A program made the translations under genes and the position numbers. Positions 1 to 9,935 of a stretch of DNA of 64,000 nt are shown here, in pieces (within the stretch, counting starts at the first letter, position 1; every line of letters begins with the position of its first letter). Source of the stretch: Linyphia triangularis (lineage: Eukaryota; Arthropoda; Arachnida; Araneae; Linyphiidae). The notes beneath the pieces were generated by a model, which worked only from the letters and a program-made list of their open reading frames with translations, had not been told where the DNA came from and made no database searches. The stretch spans positions 110,269,442-110,333,441 of the forward strand of contig OZ021722.1 of NCBI GenBank assembly GCA_963978545.1, read 5' to 3'.

Positions 1-11
1 TGACAAATATT

Positions 12-53
12 GCAGTGTAATTGTAATTTTGTATTCCACACCTCTAATTTGTT
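12..53 (+). mobile_element. Helitron2-like 3' end fragment
   Basis: GTGTAATTGTAATTTTG followed by CCACACCTCTAA and TTTG: the 3' terminus of the same family cut by the window edge or truncated. It ends CTAA, which still fits CTRR. Confidence 0.55.
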
Positions 54-199
54 GAAAATTTTAGATGGATTGTCAGTCCTTTTAAAATTGTCAGTCATCT
101 CACCCATAAACCTTCATTTTACGAGCCCATACTATGTGTCACAATATTGCTTTAAAACGTGCGAATTATTTGCCATGGTATTACACCAGCAATAAAGGT

Positions 200-342
200 T
201 CGATAAGAAGATTGCAATCTAGACTTCGAGGTTGCGGTTAGGCATGGGTGTTTGTAAATGTATGTTGTCTTGTCTAATGACGAATGGTGCATTATAGCCC
301 TCGTGTTGCAGACGACGCCAGATAATCTGAATACAACCAATG
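200..342 (+). mobile_element. Degraded SINE-A fragment
   Basis: The body of SINE-A (TAGGCATGGGTGTTTGTAAA, then CCAGATAATCTGAATACAAC) is recognisable, with a deleted middle and a largely lost tRNA head. No target duplication found. Confidence 0.75.
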
Positions 343-610
343 TGAAGTACAGTTTACATTGATCCTAACGTCCATGCCCATTACAAAGTTGTTTCTATTT
401 TGAGTTTTATAAAACATCGATTTATCAGTACAACATCAGCATACTCAATCTCTTTTTATACAAGCAGGTGCTTGGCTACACTGTGCCTTTCCTGCTCATG
501 CAGAAACAATAAGTACACCTGACAACACTCTTGACCAATTGAAAACAATACCTTTAGCCCAGGGTAAAAAATTCCAAATATATTTTTGAAAGATTGTGCG
601 AGAGACTTCT
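343..610. other. No feature recognised
   Basis: AT-rich, no open frame or repeat match within the window. Confidence 0.6.
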
Positions 611-717
611 TTTTTTTACTTTCAATTACACATATGTATATATAGGGTAATGAAAGTATAGCATTCAGTCAAAAAAAAAAAATTCGACTATCTTGCATTT
701 CTCCACGTTTTGGAACA

Positions 718-1000
718 TAAAACCTTGCGGTAGAGTATCGAGCTCGTAACCGGAGGGTTGTGGGTTCGGGCCTCCGTCCGCCAAATATCGGTGTGTACCT
801 AATGGGGGCTGGTGCACATTAAATCTGTCGTGGCCTCAATGTCCTCTCGTTGGTGTGGTGGGGTCGGAGAGAGGGGCTTACACTAGAAGATGTCGATCGC
901 GTATTCTTCTAGATGCTCAAAATTACGAGACGTATTTGGCTGTGTTAAGCACTTTGTAAGTGGCAGAAATAGACAGTCGGTAGTTCCAAAAAACAAAAAT
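718..1000 (+). mobile_element. tRNA-derived SINE, family D
   Basis: tRNA-like head GCGGTAGAGTATCGAGCTCG with a B-box-like GGGTTCGGGCC, then the body ATGTCCTCTCGTTGGTGTGG and CAAAATTACGAG. It interrupts a Helitron2-like copy between TTTTGGAACAT and GATTTCAAAAAAG. I recognise the body as a common spider repeat. No exact target duplication was found. Confidence 0.65.
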
Positions 1001-1244
1001 GATTTCAAAAAAGTAATCTATTAAAAATTTGTGTCTGTGGTCCGCCTAACTCCCGAATAAATTGACCTAAGATGTTCAAATTTGGTGTGCGGTTTGGTGA
1101 TGGCACAGAGACCTACCAATAAGGTTTCGTCAAAATCGCGCATTCGCATAAAGTAGCTGCCCTTGAAAAAATCATGTTTTTCAGTAATTGCTAAAAAACG
1201 GCTCAAACCATTTTGTCCTCAATAGCTGTGGTAATGCCTCTTAA

Positions 1245-1963
1245 GGGGACATGGGACACTGAAATCACCAAAAATGATGTTTTTTGTTTTCATTCTATAA
1301 AAATTGCTTATGCCACTAGCTTTAATTTCGCGTTTGAATTTTTGAAATCCGATGATTTTAAGTGGTAAAATCTTTATTTTAACTAACTATTTTAACGCAT
1401 CGCACACTTGTTGGCAAAGGCTAAAAATGCGTTTTTCTCAGCTTTGTTTTTTCCCATTTTACTTATGTTCGAAAAGCTCCTTGCGATTCATTTTTTGATA
1501 AATCCACCTAATTTTTTTGTATTAATAATTTTTAATGTACTATAAAGAAATTTACACATGCTTTTTTATGTCACATAATTTTTTATATTTTTTTTCATGT
1601 TGGGAATTTGAAGTATGTGCATTTTTTAATGAGAAATCACTGGCGCCAAGTTTGAAATTTTATTTCTGTTCAACTATTGCACCTAAAGATAAAAGCATGT
1701 CTGAAAATGTTTATAATATATTGATAAACAACTTCAAATTTTTCTTTCGTGTTCGTCAAAATATTGTGTCGCGAGGAGCATTTTGAAAAAAATTAAAATT
1801 TCGTGTTATTTTAATGCATTTTTCTCAATAATTTTCTATCTATTTTATATTATCTGCTCAAATTGTGTTGTTTTGTTTAAAGTCACATCTTCTATGTTTA
1901 TGCCAAATTTTATTTAATTCTTGGCAAAACTAAAGAATTTTGGCAAAAGTGTCCTATGTCCCC
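1245..1963. mobile_element. TTAA-flanked piggyBac-like element (type 1)
   Basis: 719 bp between TTAA at 1241-1244 and 1964-1967. The inverted ends are GGGGACATGGGACACT and AGTGTCCTATGTCCCC (one mismatch). The interior is AT-rich with no transposase. It interrupts a Helitron2-like copy between CCTC and AGTGTTC. Confidence 0.88.
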
Positions 1964-2513
1964 TTAAAGTGTTCTTAACAGCCCCACCTCCGAAATTCCC
2001 ATAAAAAGGCTTTAATGGCGTAAAAAGTTGAAAAACGAATGCCTTTAACACAGAGCTCTCTTTACTTGAGCATACCTCATCAAGGATAATTTTTTCTCCT
2101 CTCTTCAGTTTCATTTATAAGAAAGGATAATATAAAAATTATTGAAAAGTATATCGCCAAATACTTTCCAATATTTTTTTTTCTAAGACCCATACAAAAA
2201 TTATGGTAAAAAATATCGTAAAACTGGCAATTTTTTCTAAATGAACGATGAAAATATAAAAACGGTAAATGATACAAATGGACATCAGTATTATAGTGTA
2301 ATTGAAAGTTGTGCGATGTTCCACACCCCTAGTTAGAGTTGTGTTTTGTTCCATAGTGGTTATCAATAAATAATTCACTTGGAAAACTACATTTTTCAGA
2401 GTTGAACCCTTTTCTCAATAACCGATTCAGTTATGTTCTCTTTTGAACCCTTTCGAACCAAGTTTTGCTTGATTGAAATTGCACTATGAAAAGTAGTTTC
2501 ATTCACTGTTCAT

Positions 2514-2688
2514 CAAACGGTATAGTGGTTAGCGTGGTAGCCTCTAGACCGCGTGGTTGCGGGTTCGAGTCCCGTGTAAGGCGTGGGTGTTTGTAAATGT
2601 ATTTTGGCTTGTCTAATGACGAATGTTTCGGCGCATTATATCCCTCGTGTTGCTGACGGCGCCAGATAATCTGAAAACAACCAACCAA
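2514..2688 (+). mobile_element. SINE-A (tRNA-derived SINE) with perfect target duplication
   Basis: A 175-bp copy with tRNA-like head (TATAGTGGTTAGCGTG, GGTTCGAGTCC), body and CCAACCAA tail. The 15-bp TCATTCACTGTTCAT flanks it at 2499-2513 and 2689-2703. Confidence 0.95.
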
Positions 2689-3056
2689 TCATTCACTGTT
2701 CATACACACTAAAAGAAGTATACTATGATTTTGAAGTTTTTTAGTTTTTCCGTTACCTGGAAATTTTCTGGGACTATATATCCTAATCGTATTTATTCCA
2801 ATCATCGAGGATATTGTAATAAATATGCAATTTTGTAGTAATTAGATGATGGAATGCCCCAGGTAGCAAAACACTATCAGCCAATGTCGGAATAGGGGTT
2901 CTGGAAGATTTGCCAATTCTAGCCAAAACTCGACCATCATTCCAAAATACACGACTCAAAAAAAAAAACATCACATATTTTTTTTTTTTTTTATCCTCTG
3001 CTATTTCTTATGAATAAGATATTTCAATTTTGAAACTTTGCATTAACATTTCAGTA

Positions 3057-3185
3057 TATAGTATCCACCATTGGGTAAGATTGGACAATACCTGCAACAC
3101 TGTCGATTTTTAACGTTCCACATCGGGATTGGCCAAGATCGAGCAAAATTGGTCAACATTGTTGTCCTAATAGGGGCGTATTGCT
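3057..3185 (+). repeat. Direct repeat copy 1 (pair with 3956-4080)
   Basis: GTATCCACCATTGGGTAAG to CTAATAGGGGCGTATTG is repeated with mismatches at 3956-4080 in the same orientation. The pair brackets the palindrome cluster. Confidence 0.7.
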
Positions 3186-3243
3186 CTACTGTAAAATACA
3201 ATCGGGACAGTAAATCTTACAAAAACCGGAATGTACAATGTGT

Positions 3244-3490
3244 CTATACTAAACTTCAACTTAAATAGACATCACTTAGACGGTAGATCGTCACAGTGCT
3301 CATAGGTATTTAATCCATTTTGGCGGAGTGAAGACATAATTCTCGCCAAACCTTAGAGCCTTTTGTTCTCTACAGGGTTGGGGTTTGGCGAACATTATGT
3401 CTTCACTCCGCCAAAATGGATTAAATACCTATGAGCACTGTGACGATCTACCGTCTAAGTGATGTCTAGTTAAGTTGAAGTTTAGTATAG
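3244..3490. mobile_element. Palindromic element P (long inverted arms)
   Basis: About 105-bp arms pair almost perfectly from CTATACTAAACTTCAACTTA to its complement at 3490, around a 30-bp centre. They include ACGGTAGATCGTCACAGTGC and CCATTTTGGCGGAGTGAAGA. Terminal TA on both sides suggests a Tc1/mariner-type MITE. No coding capacity. Confidence 0.85.
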
Positions 3491-3519
3491 CGAAGTACTC
3501 CCTGACTACAAATGTTGCC

Positions 3520-3644
3520 GACAGATGGCGCTGTAGTTGCAAAATTCTAGAAATATATTATAAATTTGTGCTTTGCAATCATTCGTTGCAAAGCACAAAT
3601 TTATAATATATTTCTAGAATTCTGCAACTACAGCGCCATCTGTC
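3520..3644. repeat. Near-perfect hairpin, 59-bp arms
   Basis: Arms 3520-3578 and 3586-3644 pair with a single mismatch around a 7-base loop (TCATTCG). The outer ends read GACAGATGGCGCTGTAGTTG, a motif that recurs in the element at 51367-51790. Confidence 0.9.
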
Positions 3645-3650
3645 AGTGGC

Positions 3651-3713
3651 GAAAGGAAGTAGTTGGCTTGATTTGCAATCAGTCGTTACAAATCAAGCCA
3701 ACTACTTCCTTTC
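3651..3713. repeat. Perfect hairpin, 25-bp arms
   Basis: GAAAGGAAGTAGTTGGCTTG at the left pairs with its exact complement ending at 3713, around a 13-base loop. It lies six bases from the 59-bp hairpin. Confidence 0.9.
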
Positions 3714-3783
3714 ACTTTTAAATAATGGAATTGCCCGAAAACTGATCACTATGAGCTTTAAAGTACTCTTTATTCATAAGAAG

Positions 3784-3945
3784 TAAAGTGTACAGCGCCA
3801 CCTGTTGCTAACATTTGAAACTAATTTTGAAAATTTAGTATCCGATTTTTACAGCTTTCAAAATAACTCTACTTTTTGTTTCATTCTTCTATCGATCTTT
3901 GTTTTTGAGTTATTTAATTTTAAAATAAGGAAGTCCCTCGCTGAA
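3784..3945 (+). mobile_element. Single arm of element M
   Basis: TACAGCGCCACCTGTTGC through TTTGTTTCATTCTTCTATCG matches the right arm of the palindromic element at 51367-51790. The hairpins at 3520-3713 fill the position of the other arm. Confidence 0.7.
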
Positions 3946-3955
3946 CGCCCTGTAG

Positions 3956-4080
3956 TATCCAGCATTGGACAAGATTGACCAATACCTGCAACTACTGCCG
4001 GTTTTCAACATTCCACATCCGGACGTGCCATTGTCGAGCGGTATTGGCCAGCGTTGTTGCCCTACTGGAGGTATTGTACA
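3956..4080 (+). repeat. Direct repeat copy 2
   Basis: GTATCCAGCATTGGACAAG to CTACTGGAGGTATTG, matching 3057-3185. Function unknown. Confidence 0.7.
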
Positions 4081-5151
4081 GGAGGTATTGAAAGAGGAGG
4101 AGCAATTGTAAGAGGTATATCCAAGGAGGTATTGTAAATACAATGAGGAATTTGCACAAGTGAGGAAAATTAATATTTTTTGTATTTTCTAGTGTTATCC
4201 AACGAATATATTTGAGCGGTGCAATTATTTTTTTATCTTTATGCTTTCAATTAATCAAAAATCGAGTTCGAAATTAGACGAAATCAAAGCAAAGGTCACT
4301 TGACCAAAAACGCATGAAAAAACCGTGACGTGGTTACGCAGAGATAAAGTTGCAAAATGAAGGAGAAACCATACTTATTCCTCGTCTAAAACAGGTTTTA
4401 GACTGGTTCATTATCTGCGCGTTGACGTTTCACGTAAAAGTGGCCTTTTCCCGCCAAATAGCAAAGTGAAAAACTAAATATTTTTTTAACTATCTATCCG
4501 AGCTCAAATTTTTGAAAGAATGGTATTGTTTTTCATGATTTTTTTCTCTACTTTTATTTAAAAATAAAACCAAAAAACGTGAAAGTTCCTCATTGGGGCA
4601 GTCTATTCCATAAACGTATTTGCGCATACAGATTCATCAGTTTAAATATCGCACTCCCATTTTTATAATATCCTAACTTTTTACTTCGAGGCATTTTCAA
4701 ATGAGCGTTTTGAGATTATTCGTGTTGAAAGGTTAATAACACATAAGGCAAGGATACTGGTTCAAAGTCATTTATATCCAACTTACAACAAGCAACTCAC
4801 AATTAATTTCTTCCGATATTATCGAACTATCTACACGTATAAACATTTAAATACGAAGAATCATAATAATCCCATTCAAAGAAAAACAACCATTAATCTA
4901 ACTTCTGTGCTTCATTTAAATGTCTTCTTCCTTACCATACTCAAATGTTACATTTTATCTAGTGGCATCGGTGAAATTGACGGTTGTATCGAAGCCTCCC
5001 TTCGAGAAACAAACTGTCACGGTTTAAACAAAGAGAAAGATTTATTGATGCTTACTTTGTAAAGTTGTTCATTTTGGGCCGGTCAAAAATAAAGACTGTT
5101 AGAAATCACAGTTTAATACGGCGGTTCAAAGGTAAAAGAATATTTAAATAA
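4081..5151. other. No feature recognised
   Basis: About 1.1 kb of AT-rich, apparently single-copy sequence with no long open frame and no match to the repeats above. Possible intron or intergenic DNA. Confidence 0.6.
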
Positions 5152-5725
5152 TATAACTCATAAAAACAAAGTTTTTTAATATAAATCCATTGTATGCTTT
5201 ACCAATTTTTATATTCATTAACACACCGCCGATTCTGTAAACAACGTGTGCTTGGCTTTTGCATCTAATTTTAAATATTAAAAACATTTCTATCAGCAAA
5301 ATGTGCGGCAAACTATCCTAATTTTTTTTTATTGAAAATGAACATGAATTTATGCATCCACATCGAACCATCTGTTATTTATTTTGATTAAAACCATTTT
5401 ATTATTTATTTATTAAAAAAAATTTGGCAACAGGAAAGAGTTGCTTCAATGGTCGATTAAATACTGTTCTAACACGATTGAATAATAGCAAGTTGGTTTA
5501 TTAGTATTCCGTAAAAACTACCTTTTAGTGACAGTTACAACACCAAAATGTGATATAATGTATTGTCATCAATATCGAATCTATCTGCCAAGTTTCAGCC
5601 CGATTGGATGACGGAAAGAGAGTTAATTAGGTCTCTGCAGATTTGCCCGACAACGACATACCCAGCCATCCATCCAAACCACCCACACACATACACACAA
5701 AATCAAAGTTAACATAAAGGATTTA
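5152..5725 (-). repeat. Dispersed repeat R, copy 1
   Basis: Shares ordered blocks with 12118-12640, 19580-19870, 41640-42190, 48695-48850 and 60575-60730: TTTTTATATTCATTAAC, GCATCTAATTTTAAATATTA, GGCAACAGGAAAGAGTT, and AGTTTCAGCCCGATTGGATG. No terminal repeats or coding seen. Probably an old non-autonomous transposon. Confidence 0.7.
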
Positions 5726-6020
5726 AAAAGCAATAAGTGATGAACTAAAAACAACAATGGTCAAAACGGTTTTCACAAACAGAAGGGTATCGTATCTTCC
5801 CCAACAAACAATAGTTGATTTTTTTTGTCAGCAGATGGTTGTCTTTAGTGAAATGACGGATTAAACGACTACAACAGATTAAACGGATTAAACGCTTATT
5901 TAATACCATTGCACAGTTTCTCACAAATGCTTACAGCGCCATCTGTTGGATTTTTTTCTGTGAATTCGAGTGAAGATCGCATCATTATACAGTCAGTACA
6001 GTCGCGTATTATTTTTTCAT

Positions 6021-6245
6021 ATGTTCTGTTACTTTTCGATCACCTGTATGTTATTTACGGTAGCTTCGCATGTTATGATGCCAATTCCAGCAATCATTCG
6101 CGAACTTCGTGAAACTGTTATCCAATGTTTGAATTATGCGTCTCAAATGAGTGGTCTCAGAACCTACAGACAGTTGCGTTATCTGATATTCGGTCCACCC
6201 GAATATACACGAGATGTTAACTTTAAAAAAGGCATGAAGAATTAA
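6021..6245 (+). CDS. Small open frame, possible secreted or membrane peptide or terminal exon
   Basis: A 74-codon ATG frame has a hydrophobic start (MFCYFSITCMLFTVASHVMM), then a mixed region with RELRETVIQCLNYA and FGPPEYTRDVNFKK. The stop is followed 18 bases later by AATAAA (6263-6268). The frame is open upstream to 5964, so this could also be the last exon of a larger gene, with an acceptor at about 6000 (AGTCAGTACAG). Codon usage is balanced for such AT-rich DNA. The hydrophobic stretch resembles a signal peptide but lacks a basic start. I do not recognise it. Confidence 0.3.
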   Translation: MFCYFSITCMLFTVASHVMMPIPAIIRELRETVIQCLNYASQMSGLRTYRQLRYLIFGPPEYTRDVNFKKGMKN

Positions 6246-6503
6246 AAATATAATTATTAAGAAATAAAAGTGTTTCGTTTTTATGCAAAATTACTCCAGT
6301 GAATAAATTAGATTGTAAATCCTAGAAGAAACGAAATAGTAAGTGCTTTATTTGAATCATGAATAATTATGATAAAAGAAATTCATTTAAACATTTTTGG
6401 TGGATACTTAAAAAGCATTCTTTAACATAGGACAGACATTCTCTAATCGTCGTTCAACTTGAATTAAAAGGGAAACTCATCAATGTTCCCTTCGATTTTT
6501 TTT

Positions 6504-7006
6504 ACTTTCAATTACCCATATATATACATAGGGTAATGAAAAAAAGGGCAAGTCCAAGAAAGAAAAGAAAAATGCGAATTTTTTTTTTTTTTTTTTTGCA
6601 TTTTTCCACGTTTTGGAATATTCTGCTTTCAAAAAAGTGATCTAGAAAAAATGTACGTGTGCGGTCAGCATAACTTCCGAATAAATTGATCTACAATGTT
6701 CTAATTTGTTGTGCGGGTTGGTGATGGCACAAGGACCTACCATAAAGGTTTTCATCAAAATCGCGCATGCACATAGGGTAACTGCCATTTTGCTAAAAAA
6801 CGGTTCTAAAGATTCATCATTTTGGTGGGGGTTTTGGGGTTTTTTTTCTTTTTTAAAAAAGACCCATACAAGAATTTTCGCAAAAAATATCGCCGAACTA
6901 TCCATTTTTACTAAATGAATGATGAAAGTATAAATTCGGTAGATGACACAAATTCACGTCAGTATTGTAGTGTAATTGAAAATTGTGAGATATTCCACAC
7001 CTCTAG
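6504..7006 (+). mobile_element. Helitron2-like element, internally deleted
   Basis: Both ends present: ACTTTCAATTACCC after T8 and CCACACCTCTAG before TTTA. The 5' hairpin is intact. The centre, including the CCTTGAGCAT region, is missing. Confidence 0.75.
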
Positions 7007-7422
7007 TTTATATAGCAAAGGGAATAGCATCCGTAAAATGCCTTACTGAATGCTGTAATTATTCAGAAATATTTAACACAAGGGTCAATTTCACTTAAAA
7101 AGATTTTTTTTTCTTATTCCTTTGAACAAAATCATTGAGAAAATAACAATAGTTAAAAAAGAAAAAAAAAATCTTCTTATGTACAAATGTGCATTTCACT
7201 CAATGTCCATCGCTTTCACTCGATCTATAAGTAGAATACTACATTGTCAGAAGAAAAATAACTGTCTTTTCGTGTGTGTAGTTTTTAATAAGAGAATAGT
7301 GGGTTTATCTCAAAACCGAAGATATTTTCAAATACTATTAAATATATATACATTTTTTAATCATAAAAAACTTTATCCCTCAGCTTTAGACAGTAAAACG
7401 CGGTTCTGAAATCTTCTTAAAA

Positions 7423-8241
7423 GGAATGCCTACTAGGGTTCATCCCTATATTACAATCAGTTACCCAGTGCATTTAGAAACTAATTTCCACGACACCTTG
7501 ACATTTGGTGAGTACGGGGTTCCCACTCAAATCACAGAATGAAAATCAATGACTTTTCAATGACTTTAAGGACCTAAATAATGTTTTTAAGGACCTTTGA
7601 AAATTTGTTTTCAGGCATCATGTCTATATATAAATTTTTAATAAAGTATATTCTACCCAAAAAGTTACTAGTTGGTGCATGCATAATACAAATACGTCAA
7701 AGAATTCCGATACGGTGCGGATTAGAGTGACTAAGTTGCGGTCACACGGGGATAGCAAGCCTGGGTTGTATTTTTATTTGTTGGGCACACAACATCCGCA
7801 AAAATTAAGAGGACCTTTAAACATTTTCAAGGACTTTTAAGCACCTCTAGGCATTTTCAAGGCCTTGAAAACAAGTTCAAAAATATTAAGCACTTTAATG
7901 ACCATGAGAATTCTATTATTGGGTACGAAAAAGTTCACTTAATGAAATGACATCAATTGTTTTCATTTAATGTCTTATCTATTATAAATGAAAATTAAAA
8001 AAATCAAAAGACAAAACCAGGTGGAGCCACTGCATATGCATCATTGACGTAAGGATTTCAAATACAAAATAAAATATATTAGACTCTATTTTCGAGTTTC
8101 CAATTTATGTCATTTCATTAAGTGATCTTTTTCGTACTTACTCACCAAATGTCAAGGTTGTGTACAAAGTAGTTTCCAAATACACTGGGCTAGGAGACTG
8201 AAACATAGCGAGTATAGGGAAGGATCCTAGCTAGGATTTCT
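7423..8241. mobile_element. Long-TIR element T, small copy
   Basis: About 105-bp inverted ends (CCCAGTGCATTTAGAAACTA, CACCTTGACATTTGGTGAG at the left, complements at 8140-8240) match the copy at 16443-17987. The interior shares ATGACATCAATTG and CAAAACCAGGTGGAGCCACT. Non-autonomous. Confidence 0.75.
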
Positions 8242-8694
8242 TCTTAAGCATCGACAGTTAAAAGACTAAGGGTATTTGAGGACATTTAGCATCGAGATAT
8301 TGGTTTTTGAAATCATTATTCCTCAATGGTATCATTTAAAGAGAAGTGCTGACTCTGTTACCGTTCACGTTATCCGACTAAGTTCAAAAAATTTCGAGGC
8401 GGCAATGCATCATATGCTGCTCATCATTAGGAGAAGCAACAATTAAGACGTGCTTAGGACCAATCAGAAAACGCGTTTAAAAACAAATCCGAATTTTCAC
8501 ATTCGATTAGCTTTGCCAATCTCAATGTGTGTTTTATTTATTCCGAAGCAAAGGACTGTGACGTCATCACTCATAGCTTTTTTTGGTTGATTTAAGCACT
8601 TCAATGCGGCAGTTAATAGGCAGCTGGAATCGGCTCTAGACAAAACAACAACAAAAAATACTTGTGAATTTTTTTTTATGCGTCACCTTCATCA
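8242..8694. other. No feature recognised
   Basis: Mixed composition with no frame or terminal repeats. Lies between the long-TIR element and the LINE insertion. Confidence 0.55.
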
Positions 8695-8707
8695 ATAATA
8701 TTATCTG

Positions 8708-9141
8708 ACATGTTGGCAAAGGCTGGTGCTGGCGAGGCCTCTGTTCCGTCAGTGCCTCTCACCTTTACGGAGATTCCTTCTCAAATTAAACACAGGAACA
8801 GGACTACTTGTATTGTCCCCCCAGCGCACCATTGGTATCAGTATCCCCGTCCTGGGAGCTCCCTTGCTCAGGGTTTTAAAAGACAGGAACAAACTACTCT
8901 TGCCCTCTTTCGAAGTGGCCACCTTCAGACATTGAAATTTATTGAGGGATCCAGGAGCTTCGAAATTTGCAAACACTGCTCTACTGAACAGGCTTCGCCA
9001 GATCACATCCTCGCGTGCCTGGGACTATCTAAGAAGGATTTAGCCAACGACCCTGTTTTGGTGTTGGATTTTTTGCGGGTGTGCGACATCATGGACCTGG
9101 TCTAGCTCTGCTGGCCTCCGGGGGCATGCAACAACAACAAC
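8708..9141 (+). mobile_element. 5'-truncated Jockey/R1-like LINE, 3' end with RNase H tail
   Basis: An open frame from 8710 to 9105 starts inside the end of an RNase H domain (LAKAGAGE, the tail of the usual NEKAD..LAK motif). It continues through PPAHHWY, TTLALFRSGHL and CKHCSTEQASPDHILACLGL, ending VCDIMDLV. This is the C-terminal zinc-finger-like region of arthropod Jockey/R1-type reverse transcriptase proteins. The element ends in a (CAA)n tail. The 13-bp ATAATATTATCTG flanks it exactly at 8695-8707 and 9142-9154, a textbook target duplication from target-primed reverse transcription. The remaining frame has no stops, so the insertion is fairly recent. It is 5'-truncated and not mobile by itself. 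Confidence 0.88.
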
Positions 9142-9399
9142 ATAATATTATCTGTTGTTAAGCATTTTAAAAAGCTACTATAAGTATCAAAAGTTAATTT
9201 GAAATGAACTCTTAACTAAGTCCATTGACAAAACTTAGATTACAAATCTAGAGGGTGCGGTCAAGGCCGAACTGGATTGTAACGAGCGCTAAGGCACTCT
9301 CCAGGTCGTGACAATTTTCAAAAAACTATGGGTGCGATGAAAACAAGGATGGCCTGCAATCCAACCAGATTTGAAATTGCAATGTATTCATACTAACAC

Positions 9400-9935
9400 A
9401 CTTTCCGTAACTCGATCGGGCTGAAATTTGGCAGATAGATTCGATATAGATGACAATGCATTCGATCAAATTTCACTGTCACTAACAGGTCGCTTTTGCA
9501 CACGCTTGTATCTTCAGATACTAAAAACAAACAACTTCCCGTCATCCAATCGCTCTGAAATTTAATATGTAGATTCGTTGTCGATACGATTGCATTACAT
9601 ACATTTTTGGGGTTGTCATTGTCACTTAAAGGTCGCTTTTACACTCTCCTATCTTCAGTATACTAAAAAACCAACTGGCTGTCATCCAATCGGGCTGAAA
9701 TATGGCAGATGGATTCGATTTCGATAAGGTTGCATTCTATCAAGTTTTGGGGGGTTGTCACTGTCACTAAAAGGTCGCTTTTACACATACTTCAATTGAC
9801 GCTTGGGATTACTAATAATACGACTTCCTTCATCAAATCGAATTGAAATTCGTCAGATAGATTCTGTCGATACGGTTGCATTACATCAAATTTTGGGGGA
9901 TGTCACTTTCACTAATAGGCCCATTTACCTATTGC
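9400..9935 (+). repeat. Degenerate tandem array of an R-derived unit
   Basis: Four units of about 134-147 bp, each with a TCCAATCG-GGCTGAAAT-like start (9413, 9547, 9685, 9832), then GATACGATTGCATT and TGTCACTAAAAGGTCGCTTT. The same unit occurs once in each dispersed R copy, so it has been locally amplified here. Confidence 0.75.

Larger units (their letters stand above)
618..2332 (+). mobile_element. Helitron2-like element, full-length copy with two insertions
   Basis: Begins ACTTTCAATTACAC after a T run and ends CCACACCCCTAG before TT. The 5' motif is a hairpin (ACTTTCAATTAC...GGGTAATGAAAGT), and its complement GTAATTGAAAGT lies 21 bases inside the 3' end. Interior marks shared by all copies are the CTCCCGAATAAATTGACC, GTTCAAATTTGG and CCTTGAGCAT motifs. 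It is split by SINE-D (718-1000) and a TTAA element (1245-1963). No protein-coding capacity. Confidence 0.75.

Noticed and set aside
2514..2590. tRNA genes suggested by box A/box B motifs (also 10716, 30475, 35192, 37146)
   Set aside because: The same 75-base head is always followed by one body and a CCAA tail with target duplications, so these are SINE heads. Acceptor stems do not pair.
3057..4080. Direct repeats considered as LTRs of a small retroelement
   Set aside because: Only about 125 bp, no TG...CA ends, no primer-binding site, and the interior consists of palindromes.
7122..7409. 95-codon plus-strand frame
   Set aside because: Starts at TTG, is lysine-rich from A runs, has no domain and lies in AT-rich spacer DNA.
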